Under the pieces are notes generated by a model. That model ran no database searches and had not been told where the DNA came from. It was given only the letters and a program-made list of their open reading frames with translations. A DNA stretch of 64,000 nucleotides, from assembly GCA_944320885.1 (NCBI GenBank), contig CALUJE010000004.1, positions 62,001 to 126,000 of the forward strand, given 5' to 3'. Positions 26,527 through 34,238 of the stretch are shown one piece after another. How positions within the stretch are numbered: position 1 is the stretch's first letter; each line of letters begins with the position of its first letter. This DNA comes from an uncultured Phocaeicola sp. GTDB lineage: Bacteria; Bacteroidota; Bacteroidia; Bacteroidales; Bacteroidaceae. The translations under genes were made by a program, and so were the position numbers.

Positions 26527-26961
26527 ATGAACGTAAGAATCATTAACAAGTCAAAACATCCGTTACCCGCTTATGCTACGGCTCTTTCAGCCGGAATGGA
26601 CTTGCGGGCCAATCTTGATAAACCCATCGTACTGAAGCCCCTTGAAAGATGTCTGGTGCCGACGGGACTCTATATAGCGTTGCCCGAAGGATATGAGGCA
26701 CAGGTGCGCCCCCGCAGCGGACTGGCCATCAAGAAGGGTATAGGAGTGCTGAACTCTCCCGGAACCATTGATGCCGACTATCGCGGAGAGATTTGCGTCA
26801 TACTGGTCAATCTCTCGGCCGACGAGTTTGTGGTGGAAGACGGCGAACGCATCGCGCAGATGGTGATTGCACGCCACGAACAGGTGACATGGGACGAGGT
26901 GGAAGTGCTCGACAGTACCGAACGTGGTGAAGGAGGATTTGGACATACGGGAAAGAAGTAA
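26527..26961 (+). CDS. dut: dUTP diphosphatase
   Basis: A 144-residue trimeric-type dUTPase that hydrolyses dUTP to dUMP and pyrophosphate. All five motifs are present: AGMDLRA (22-28), RPRSGLA (61-67), [12 protein letters not shown] (78-89), GERIAQ (106-111) and [10 protein letters not shown] (133-142). Length is standard. It is the first gene of a tight run with the TPR lipoprotein (9 bp gap), the DUF4292 protein and the EnvC-like protein, an arrangement common in Bacteroidales. The 208-bp region upstream has no clear consensus promoter. Confidence 0.97.
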   Translation: MNVRIINKSKHPLPAYATALSAGMDLRANLDKPIVLKPLERCLVPTGLYIALPEGYEAQVRPRSGLAIKKGIGVLNSPGTIDADYRGEICVILVNLSADEFVVEDGERIAQMVIARHEQVTWDEVEVLDSTERGEGGFGHTGKK

Positions 26962-26970
26962 ACTGCATTT

Positions 26971-28743
26971 ATGAAAAAATATTTTTCAAACATACGCTTG
27001 GGAGTCGTGATGCTCGTGCTCGCCGTGTTTTCGGGATGCGGGGCATCGCGCAAGGCACAGAAACAGCCTGCTCCCGCACAGCCTGCCGAAATCAGCCTCT
27101 CGGCCGATGAGCAGCGCAAGTTCGATTATTATCTTGTTGAGGCCATGCGTCTGAAACGCAACGGAAGTTATGACGCCTCGCTCGAACTGTTGCGACATTG
27201 TCTATCTATTGACCCTACATCGGCTACCGTGCTCTATCAGCTGGCGCATTATTATGCCACGCTCAATATGCCTGAAAAGGCAAAGAATGCCTTTGAAAAG
27301 GCGGTGGCGCTGAATCCTGATAATTTCTGGTACAAGCAGACGCTTGCCGGTTTCTACCTGAAATGCGGACTCATGGATGAGGCAACCAGGCTTTATGAAG
27401 GCATGGTGACACAGTTCCCCAAACGCAACGAGCCGCTGGTAAACCTTATGGCGCTTTACGAACGTGCCAATGACTATCCGGGAGTGGTGCGCGCGCTCAA
27501 CCTGCTTGAGCGCAAGGAAGGCAAGTCGGAAATGATAACCATGCAGAAGTTCAGGATATACCTGCAGATGGACAGCATAGACAATGCTTTCCGCGAGATA
27601 GAGAGTCTGGTGAAGGAGTATCCCAATGACAGCCGTTACAAGCTGCTGCTGGCCGAAGCCTGTCTTGACAACAACCGTACCGACGAGGCTCTTGCCGCCA
27701 TCAGGGAAGTGCTGGCCGAAGAGCCCGACAATCCGCAGGCACAGCTGGCCATGGCGGGATATGCACAGCAGATGGGCAACGACTCGCTGCACAATGCGTT
27801 GACCGAACAGGCCTTGCTCAACCAGAGACTCGATAATCAGACCCGTATGGACCTTATGCGCCAGCTCATTATCAGTGCCGAACAGACACCGGCCGATACG
27901 GTGCAACTGCTTTCCGTATTTGAGAAAATGACGGCTGCCGAAAAGGAAAATGCCGACATGAGTATGCTTTACGCACAGTATATGATTACGAAAAAGATGC
28001 CTCCGGCACGCGTGAAACCTATCTTGTGGCATATACTTAAGCTTGAGCCAGACAATACGGCGGCACGCCTGCAGCTGCTCTCATATGCCGTGAGCGACAA
28101 CAACTACAAGGAGGCCATTGACATATGCAGTCCTGCCCTGAAATACAATCCCGATGTGATAGAATTCTATTACTATCTGGGTATTTCCTATTACCAGAAC
28201 GAGCAGAGCGATGAGGCACTGGCTACTTTCTCGAAAGGTGCGGAGATGATTACATCCGATACCGACAAGAAACTTGCGTCGGACTTCTACCTGCTTATGG
28301 GCGATATCTATCATGAGAAGGGTAAAGACGAGATGGCTTATGCCGCCTATGATTCGTCGCTCGTATATTTCCCTGAGAATATCGCTGCGCTCAACAATTA
28401 TGCCTATTACCTCTCACTTGAGAAGAAGAACCTTGACAAGGCTGAGGAAATGAGTTACAAGACGGTGAAGGCCGAGCCTCAGAATGCCACATACCTTGAT
28501 ACGTATGCCTGGATTCTTTTTGAGAAAGGCCGTTATGCCGAAGCCAAGCTTTACATGGACCAGGTCTTGCTAAACGACAAGGAACCCGGAGCCGCCGTGC
28601 TTGAACATTGCGGCGACATCTATTATATGAACGGTCTGCACGATGAGGCGCTTGAATTCTGGAAGAAGGCGAAAGAAGCCGGAGAGGGCGCCTCGAAGAT
28701 GCTTGACCGAAAGATTAAACAGAAGAAATACATTGCCGAATGA
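26971..28743 (+). CDS. Tetratricopeptide-repeat lipoprotein
   Basis: A 590-residue lipoprotein with signal MKKYFSNIRLGVVMLVLAVFSGC (lipobox Cys23). The mature part is TPR-like from about residue 45 to the end; clear units include YQLAHYYATLNMPEKAKNAFEKAVALNP and FYYYLGISYYQNEQSDEALATFSKG. TPR arrays mediate protein-protein contacts. It overlaps the DUF4292 gene by 4 bp and is followed by an EnvC-like protein, so a role in outer-membrane or cell-wall assembly on the periplasmic side is plausible but unproven. Confidence 0.9.
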   Translation: MKKYFSNIRLGVVMLVLAVFSGCGASRKAQKQPAPAQPAEISLSADEQRKFDYYLVEAMRLKRNGSYDASLELLRHCLSIDPTSATVLYQLAHYYATLNMPEKAKNAFEKAVALNPDNFWYKQTLAGFYLKCGLMDEATRLYEGMVTQFPKRNEPLVNLMALYERANDYPGVVRALNLLERKEGKSEMITMQKFRIYLQMDSIDNAFREIESLVKEYPNDSRYKLLLAEACLDNNRTDEALAAIREVLAEEPDNPQAQLAMAGYAQQMGNDSLHNALTEQALLNQRLDNQTRMDLMRQLIISAEQTPADTVQLLSVFEKMTAAEKENADMSMLYAQYMITKKMPPARVKPILWHILKLEPDNTAARLQLLSYAVSDNNYKEAIDICSPALKYNPDVIEFYYYLGISYYQNEQSDEALATFSKGAEMITSDTDKKLASDFYLLMGDIYHEKGKDEMAYAAYDSSLVYFPENIAALNNYAYYLSLEKKNLDKAEEMSYKTVKAEPQNATYLDTYAWILFEKGRYAEAKLYMDQVLLNDKEPGAAVLEHCGDIYYMNGLHDEALEFWKKAKEAGEGASKMLDRKIKQKKYIAE

Positions 28744-29576
28744 GAATACTGAAACTGAATCTGCTGGCCGGCCTGGTGCTGGTTACGGTGCTGCTGGCCG
28801 GATGTAAGTCGACCCGTAATACGGCCGTACGTACGGATGTGGCCGGAACGGTTGCCACACGAAGCTGTGTGGAGAACCTGACAGGACGCAATGCCGGAGC
28901 CGACGGCATGGAAGCCCGCATGCGCTTCTCGCTCCGTGTGGGCGACAAGGATCTCAGCGTGGGCGGTAACCTGCGCATGAAGAAAGACCGTATCATACAG
29001 TTGCAGCTCATCGGACTGGGCATTATCGAGGGAGGGCGCATTGAGTTTACCCCCGACTCCGTATTGCTTGTCGACCGGCTCAACCGCCGTTATATCTCTT
29101 CAGGATATGACGGGATAGAGTTTCTGCGTAACGCACAGATTGATTTCTACACCTTGCAGGCTTTTTTCTGGAACGAGCTGATATTGCCGGGCCGGGAGCA
29201 TGTGACCGATTCTGATGCGGGAGAGTTTGACATGCTCAGCCTGAACGGAAAGACCGTACTCAGCACGCGCGGCAAGTCGCTCCCGTATTACCGCTTCTAT
29301 ACCGATGCGGCAGGAACACGGCTTGAACGTACGGAGTTTGAACCGCATGTGCGTTATCGGGTAGACTGCGACTATGCTTCGTTCGTACCTTTTGCGGAGA
29401 GTGATTTTCCCTCGTCTATCGTGCTTACGCTGAGTGGAGGAAAGTCGCCCATCGTGCTTTCTCTTTCACTGAGCCGTATGGAGAAGACATCTTCGGCTCC
29501 CGAGCCTACACAGGTATCGAAACGTTACAGAAGGGTAGACCCGAAGGAAGTGATTGACATGTTACTGAATAAATAA
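28740..29576 (+). CDS. DUF4292 lipoprotein
   Basis: A 278-residue lipoprotein with signal MRILKLNLLAGLVLVTVLLAGC (Cys22), matching the DUF4292 family. Conserved segments include MRFSLRVGDKDLSVGGNLRMKKDRIIQLQLIGLGI and LLVDRLNRRYIS, which suggest a LolA/LolB-like half-barrel that could bind a lipid chain. Its start overlaps the stop of the TPR gene (ATGA), indicating translational coupling, and the EnvC-like gene follows 6 bp later. Periplasm-facing; function inferred only from fold resemblance and neighbours. Confidence 0.88.
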   Translation: MRILKLNLLAGLVLVTVLLAGCKSTRNTAVRTDVAGTVATRSCVENLTGRNAGADGMEARMRFSLRVGDKDLSVGGNLRMKKDRIIQLQLIGLGIIEGGRIEFTPDSVLLVDRLNRRYISSGYDGIEFLRNAQIDFYTLQAFFWNELILPGREHVTDSDAGEFDMLSLNGKTVLSTRGKSLPYYRFYTDAAGTRLERTEFEPHVRYRVDCDYASFVPFAESDFPSSIVLTLSGGKSPIVLSLSLSRMEKTSSAPEPTQVSKRYRRVDPKEVIDMLLNK

Positions 29577-29582
29577 AACGAG

Positions 29583-30842
29583 ATGAAACGGATAGTAACA
29601 GCTGTATGCATGCTGGTTGCGGTAATGGCTGCATCGGCACAGACCAACAAGACCATCAAGGAGTTGCAGAACAGGCGCAGTTCCCTGCAGAAAGACATTG
29701 CACGCTCGGAAGAGATGCTCCTTTCGACCAAGAAAGACGTGAGCAGCCAGTTGAGCAACCTGAGTGTACTCAACGGACAGATTAGCGCGCGTGCCAAGCT
29801 GATTACATCCATCACCGGCGATGTGAAGAGCCTCGATGTGGAGATTGGCGCTCTTCAGAAACAGGTAAACGTGCTCGAACGCCAGCTGAAGGACAAGAAG
29901 GACAACTATGCCACTTCACTCAATTATCTTCATAAGAAACATTCCATTCAGGAAAAACTGCTCTTTATCTTCTCGGCCGATGACCTGAACCAGCTGTACC
30001 GGCGCATGCGTTACGTGCAGGAGTACGGTAACTTCCAGAAGCGTCAGGCAGAAGACATACAGCGCAAGAAGGAGGAGATAAGCGAAAAGGAGAGTGAGTT
30101 GCGTGAGGTACGCATGGAGAAGAGCGGACTGCTTGACATGCAGAAGGCCGAACAGGGAAAGCTGGAGGAACAGCAGAAGAAACAGCGCACGCTGGTGGCT
30201 AACCTGCAAAAGAAGCAGAAGAGTCTGCAGAGTGAGATTAGCCGCAAGCGCAAGCAGGCCGATAAGCTGAATGCACAGATTGACCGTCTGATTGAGGCCG
30301 AGATTGAAGCGGCCCGCAAGCTGGCAGCCAAAAAGGGAGGCAAGAGCTCGTCATCGGGAAAGGGTACGGCTTCGGGCAGTAAGGCCCGTCCGATGGATGC
30401 GTACAAGGTAGACGATGACAACCGCAAGCTGTCGGGAAGCTTTGAGAAGAACAAGGGTCGTCTTCCGGTGCCCATTACGGGCGGCTATATGGTGGTGAGC
30501 CATTATGGGCGTCATAATGTGGCCGGACTGAAGCATGTGGAGATAGACAACAAGGGAGTGGATATCAAAGGCCGCTCCGGAGCACAGGCGCGTGCCGTAT
30601 TCGACGGTGAAGTTTCGGCTGTGTTTCAGTATAACGGTATGACCAATGTACTTGTCCGTCACGGAAGCTATATATCGGTCTACTGCAATCTGTCATCGGC
30701 TTCCGTACAGCGTGGACAGAAGGTCAAGGCCCGTCAGTCGTTGGGCCCTGTAGCCACCGATGCTTCGGGCAATATCATCCTTCACTTCCAGTTGCGCCGC
30801 GAAACCACTAAGCTTAATCCGGAAGCGTGGATCAATGTGTAG
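29583..30842 (+). CDS. EnvC-like murein hydrolase activator (degenerate LytM/M23 domain)
   Basis: A 419-residue exported protein: signal peptide (residues 1-20), long coiled coil (about 22-245), Ser/Gly/Lys-rich linker (about 250-275), and C-terminal LytM/M23 domain (about 310-419). In active M23 peptidases the zinc ligands are in HxGxD and HxH. Here the corresponding sites read NKGVDI and ILHFQLR, so the first His of each motif is lost, as in E. coli EnvC, which activates amidases rather than cutting peptidoglycan. It closes the dut operon and overlaps the convergent MG2 gene by 11 bp at its 3' end. Confidence 0.88.
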   Translation: MKRIVTAVCMLVAVMAASAQTNKTIKELQNRRSSLQKDIARSEEMLLSTKKDVSSQLSNLSVLNGQISARAKLITSITGDVKSLDVEIGALQKQVNVLERQLKDKKDNYATSLNYLHKKHSIQEKLLFIFSADDLNQLYRRMRYVQEYGNFQKRQAEDIQRKKEEISEKESELREVRMEKSGLLDMQKAEQGKLEEQQKKQRTLVANLQKKQKSLQSEISRKRKQADKLNAQIDRLIEAEIEAARKLAAKKGGKSSSSGKGTASGSKARPMDAYKVDDDNRKLSGSFEKNKGRLPVPITGGYMVVSHYGRHNVAGLKHVEIDNKGVDIKGRSGAQARAVFDGEVSAVFQYNGMTNVLVRHGSYISVYCNLSSASVQRGQKVKARQSLGPVATDASGNIILHFQLRRETTKLNPEAWINV

Positions 30843-33405
30843 AGGGAACGTCGGACGAGATGACCGGTGTTCCTCCGTCGCACCCTTCGGCGCTTATTTC
30901 CATTTTCCGGCAGGTGCCGTTGTTAAACAGGCGGATGTTTGCCTTCCCTTCGGCATCGGTCTTCACATCAGGATTCCAGTAGAGCGTACGGCGATAATTC
31001 AGATAGCCTAAGGCTTCATTCGAGCTCTTCAGGTTATAGCATTCCTTCACGGGCGAATATCCTTCGTAGAATGTCTGTCGCACGCCCTTGCGTGTATCGT
31101 TGTAAACTTCGTCATAGAGCTCGGCCACTACAATGGCTCTCAGTTCGAAGGTGGTATCATCTATGGATGAAGGCTCTTCTTCGTTGTTTTCAAAATCGAT
31201 GTATCGTTGCTTTTGTTTGTCTTCTTCGTCTACATCGCTTATATACAGGTTAGGATATCGTTCTCTTATTTCTTCCAGATTCCTTTCGTGTACCCTGATG
31301 GAGCGTACGGAGCTGATGTCTATATCATAAACAGGAATATGCCGGAACTTCGGACGGTCCTTTTCCTGGCAGATCAGCCGGAACAGCACATATTTTATTC
31401 GTTTGGCGAATGCCATGTTGCCGTATGTATACATCTGGCAGGTTTCATCATAGGTAATTACAGGGTGGCGTGCTGCTACGTATTCGCCGATGGTGGGCGG
31501 AACGTCTTCACCCTTATCGAGACATTCATTGATATCTTTTTCCACATCCATTACCATTTCTGGAGTGAACAGCTTTCGTGGCAGGTATTTCTTCACTTCC
31601 ACTTCCTGCAGCATCTGCGTTTCGGCCATGTTTATCTTTCCCAGAGTATCAGCTTCAAGGTGAGCAACGCTGTCGTTCACATACGTATCGAAGAAGGTAT
31701 AGCTTCTCTTTTCGGGAGAGAAATGTCGGTTGATAAGAATCTGTGAATGCCTCTGCTTTCCTTCGTCCGAAACGGATAGGGTGAGCGACCATTTACCGGT
31801 GATGTCCACGCTGTCGGGCAGTATGCAGTAGAAGTTACCCTGTTCGTCGGTATGTCCGCTTCCGTGTACCTCTGCCTTAAGAGAGTCGTTCTTCATCCAG
31901 AAGAGAATGTCGGCATTGGCTCTGGGCTTGTTCTTCACGAGAGTCTTGACTTTTCCCCATAGGGTGAGTCCTTCTTCCGCAAAATGCTTGATTTTAATGG
32001 GTTTCACTCCGGCCATCTGCTGCCAGCTGTATCTTCTCCATCCCTGCACCATCATGAGCAGGTCTAGCTTGGTGCGTGTGGTTCTGCTTTCATCGGTAAA
32101 ATACTGCATGGGGTCCTGGATATATCCCTTCACGTCGGACGAGAGCAGCAGGTCGGTGAGTATGTTGTCCTGATAGGCGGTTCGGGGTGTGGTAGCCGCA
32201 TCGCGCACGGCAAGTGAGAAGGTAGTTTCTACGGGTTTCCCAGACGGGTCGTGCACGTCGAACTGCAGGTTGACTTCCTCGAATGGTTTGTAGGAGGTCT
32301 TGTCCTGCGTCACGCGGATGGGGACGAACATGTCGTTGCGCGTGTTGAATGCAAGTCTTTCTGCAAGGATGTCTCCGGTAGCGTTAAAGGCAGTGACCTG
32401 AATGCATCCTGCAGGCAGTTTCTCTTTGGGAATCCGGAAAGCGTAAGGCTCCTTTCCGAGTACGAATGCCTCTACGGTACAGAGCTTTCCGCGGCAGGTG
32501 ACGGATACGGCAATGGTATCGTTGGGCAGTGCTTCCGACTTCTGTACGCTGATTCGCATGAGGTCCGGGTTGAGGTTGTCCACGTTCATGGTATATCCTT
32601 CGGAGAGAATGTCCTTGAACGGGATGGTATATTCCTTACCTTCATAGTTTACTGTGGCCTCGTATTCCTGTGCCTGAGGTGTGAACTCAAACACACCCAT
32701 TCCCTGGTGGATGGTGGCGAGTGAGGCAACGGGTTCATGGTTTGCATTGTAAAGCGTACCCGTAACGCTGATGTCCTCTCCGTTCTTTCCGGTAGCGCGG
32801 AACGCCACACGTGCGGGGATTCCCAGTACGGCATGTCCTCCTTCGGGGAAGAAATGCAGGTTTACCCGGTCGGCCTTTTCGGGTTCGGGTCTTTCCTTCT
32901 TCTCTCCGGCGAAGCTGTCCATATCCTTTTCCTGATAGTTTCCAGCCTGTTCGGGCTCGCTGTAGATGGGGAATACCCTCGAGAAGATGTGCGTATCTCC
33001 GAAGTTGAGCATGGCCCGTGTGTAAGCTCTCACCTCGTAGAATCCTCCCTTGCAGTCTTTGGGCAGTGCGAACTCTCCGTGACACTGTCCGTCCTGAATC
33101 TTCAGTTTCCGGCTGTCGGTTACCTCACCCTGTGGAGTGAGCAGTTCCACATGCAGTACCCGGCTGAGGGTGGTAGGTTTTACCTCGTCGGCAGTAACGG
33201 TGTAAGCCTTGAACCAGATGGTGTCTCCTGCATAATATCCGGTATTGTCGAAGTGCAGGTATACCTTTTCCTGAGGACAGTCTTTGGTAAACCTGCTGAT
33301 GTTATTGGCATAATTGGCCAGCCGTCGGGTTGCCGACTGCTGAGCGAAGACGCCAAGGCATCCCATCCATAGGAGGAGGGCGGCAATGTATCTGAGGTGT
33401 TTCAT
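30832..33405 (-). CDS. Large exported MG2-domain protein, copy 1
   Basis: An 857-residue exported protein (signal MKHLRYIAALLLWMGCLGVFA). The segment KVYLHFDNTGYYAGDTIWFKAY (about 47-68) marks an alpha-2-macroglobulin MG2-like domain; further beta-sandwich domains follow, including DKTSYKPFEEVNLQFDVHDPSGKPV. The C-terminal part has RRTLYWNPDVKTDAEGKANIRLFNN. There is no thioester motif and no TonB-dependent barrel. Related Bacteroidales proteins are surface or periplasmic with unknown function. A nearly identical paralogue lies at 34239-36704; the two differ strongly only in a region encoded at about 31130-31675 here. A -7 element (CAAATATA, 33419-33426) precedes it. Confidence 0.85.
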   Translation of the reverse strand: MKHLRYIAALLLWMGCLGVFAQQSATRRLANYANNISRFTKDCPQEKVYLHFDNTGYYAGDTIWFKAYTVTADEVKPTTLSRVLHVELLTPQGEVTDSRKLKIQDGQCHGEFALPKDCKGGFYEVRAYTRAMLNFGDTHIFSRVFPIYSEPEQAGNYQEKDMDSFAGEKKERPEPEKADRVNLHFFPEGGHAVLGIPARVAFRATGKNGEDISVTGTLYNANHEPVASLATIHQGMGVFEFTPQAQEYEATVNYEGKEYTIPFKDILSEGYTMNVDNLNPDLMRISVQKSEALPNDTIAVSVTCRGKLCTVEAFVLGKEPYAFRIPKEKLPAGCIQVTAFNATGDILAERLAFNTRNDMFVPIRVTQDKTSYKPFEEVNLQFDVHDPSGKPVETTFSLAVRDAATTPRTAYQDNILTDLLLSSDVKGYIQDPMQYFTDESRTTRTKLDLLMMVQGWRRYSWQQMAGVKPIKIKHFAEEGLTLWGKVKTLVKNKPRANADILFWMKNDSLKAEVHGSGHTDEQGNFYCILPDSVDITGKWSLTLSVSDEGKQRHSQILINRHFSPEKRSYTFFDTYVNDSVAHLEADTLGKINMAETQMLQEVEVKKYLPRKLFTPEMVMDVEKDINECLDKGEDVPPTIGEYVAARHPVITYDETCQMYTYGNMAFAKRIKYVLFRLICQEKDRPKFRHIPVYDIDISSVRSIRVHERNLEEIRERYPNLYISDVDEEDKQKQRYIDFENNEEEPSSIDDTTFELRAIVVAELYDEVYNDTRKGVRQTFYEGYSPVKECYNLKSSNEALGYLNYRRTLYWNPDVKTDAEGKANIRLFNNGTCRKMEISAEGCDGGTPVISSDVPSTH

Positions 33406-33418
33406 GGTATTTTTCTTT

Positions 33419-33426
33419 CAAATATA
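33419..33426 (-). promoter_or_regulatory. -7 element for MG2 copy 1
   Basis: CAAATATA on the plus strand is TATATTTG on the minus strand, a full -7 match, 14 bp before the start codon at 33405; this gives a very short leader. Confidence 0.45.
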
Positions 33427-33480
33427 TTTATTATTCCTTTGGTATGATTGATAAAAATGATTTTTGTACTGCGTTTCCTG

Positions 33481-33537
33481 CTTTCTACCGAAATTCAGTA
33501 GAAAGTTTTGCTTTTCAGAATAAAATATATACTTTTG
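33481..33537 (+). promoter_or_regulatory. higBA promoter with adjacent inverted repeat
   Basis: TTTG (33507-33510) and TACTTTTG (33530-33537) are 19 bp apart, a perfect Bacteroides promoter 18 bp before the toxin ATG. Immediately upstream, CTTTCTAC (33481-33488) and GTAGAAAG (33498-33505) form an 8-bp inverted repeat touching the -33 box. Antitoxins of this class usually autoregulate by binding such operators, so this is a candidate HigA site. Confidence 0.7.
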
Positions 33538-33554
33538 TGCAAACAGGTTTGGAT

Positions 33555-33848
33555 ATGAGAATCATCGCACGAAGCAAAATAATTGAATACTATACGGAGC
33601 ATCCCGATGCGGAAACTGCGCTGGAAGACTGGTTTCACAAGGTAAAGCAGGCGGAATGGACCTGTTTTGCAGATATGAAGAAGATGTTCAACAGCGTGGA
33701 CAGTGTGGGAAACCAGCATTATGTATTCAATATAAAAGGTAATAATTACCGCTTGATTGTGGTAATAAAGTTTACGATAAAGACCGTGCTGATTCGCTTT
33801 ATCGGTACTCATGCAGAATATGATTTGATAGACGCAAAAAACATATAA
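33555..33848 (+). CDS. higB: HigB-family toxin (mRNA interferase)
   Basis: A 97-residue protein of the type II HigB toxin family (RelE/ParE-like fold). The ATG at 33555, just after a perfect promoter, gives MRIIARSKIIEYYTEHPDAE; the frame is open 37 codons further upstream but that runs through the promoter. The core VFNIKGNNYRLIVVIKFTIKTVLIRFIGTHAEYD holds the basic residues that act in ribosome-bound mRNA cleavage in this family. The antitoxin gene starts 1 bp after its stop codon, in the toxin-first order typical of higBA. The pair lies between two MG2 paralogues. Confidence 0.88.
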   Translation: MRIIARSKIIEYYTEHPDAETALEDWFHKVKQAEWTCFADMKKMFNSVDSVGNQHYVFNIKGNNYRLIVVIKFTIKTVLIRFIGTHAEYDLIDAKNI

Positions 33849-33849
33849 T

Positions 33850-34215
33850 ATGGCAAAGATTCAGAATGAAACAGCTTATAAGGCGGCGATGGAAAGGATA
33901 GAAGAACTGCTTCCGTTGACTGATGACCATACTCCCCCGACAGACAAGAATCTGATAGAGCTTGATTTGCTGTCTGAACTTGTTTCGGAGTATGAAGATG
34001 AGCATTACCCGGTAAAGTCTCCGGCGCTGGTGGATGTGATAAAGCTGCGTATGTATGAGATGGGGCTTAATCAGGCGAAGCTTTCGGAACTTCTGGGAGT
34101 AAGCCCTTCACGTGTGAGCGATTATCTGACCGGTCGTTGCGAGCCTACGTTGAAAGTGGCCCGTGATATCAGCAGAAAACTCAATATCGACGCGAATATC
34201 GTGCTGGGAGTGTAA
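33850..34215 (+). CDS. higA: HigA-family antitoxin, XRE-type
   Basis: A 121-residue protein with a C-terminal helix-turn-helix of the XRE family (about residues 67-115): LNQAKLSELLGVSPSRVSDYLTGRCEPTLKVARDIS. The N-terminal half is acidic (ELLSELVSEYEDEHYP-like) and is likely to bind the toxin. It follows higB directly. Expected activities are neutralising HigB and repressing the promoter at 33481-33537. It ends 23 bp before the convergent stop codon of MG2 copy 2. Confidence 0.9.
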   Translation: MAKIQNETAYKAAMERIEELLPLTDDHTPPTDKNLIELDLLSELVSEYEDEHYPVKSPALVDVIKLRMYEMGLNQAKLSELLGVSPSRVSDYLTGRCEPTLKVARDISRKLNIDANIVLGV

Positions 34216-34238
34216 GGACGATATTCGCGCAGGTTCTC

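Noticed and set aside
33555..34215. ParE/RelBE or HipA systems instead of HigBA
   Set aside because: Toxin-first order and the XRE antitoxin with an N-terminal acidic half fit HigBA better.
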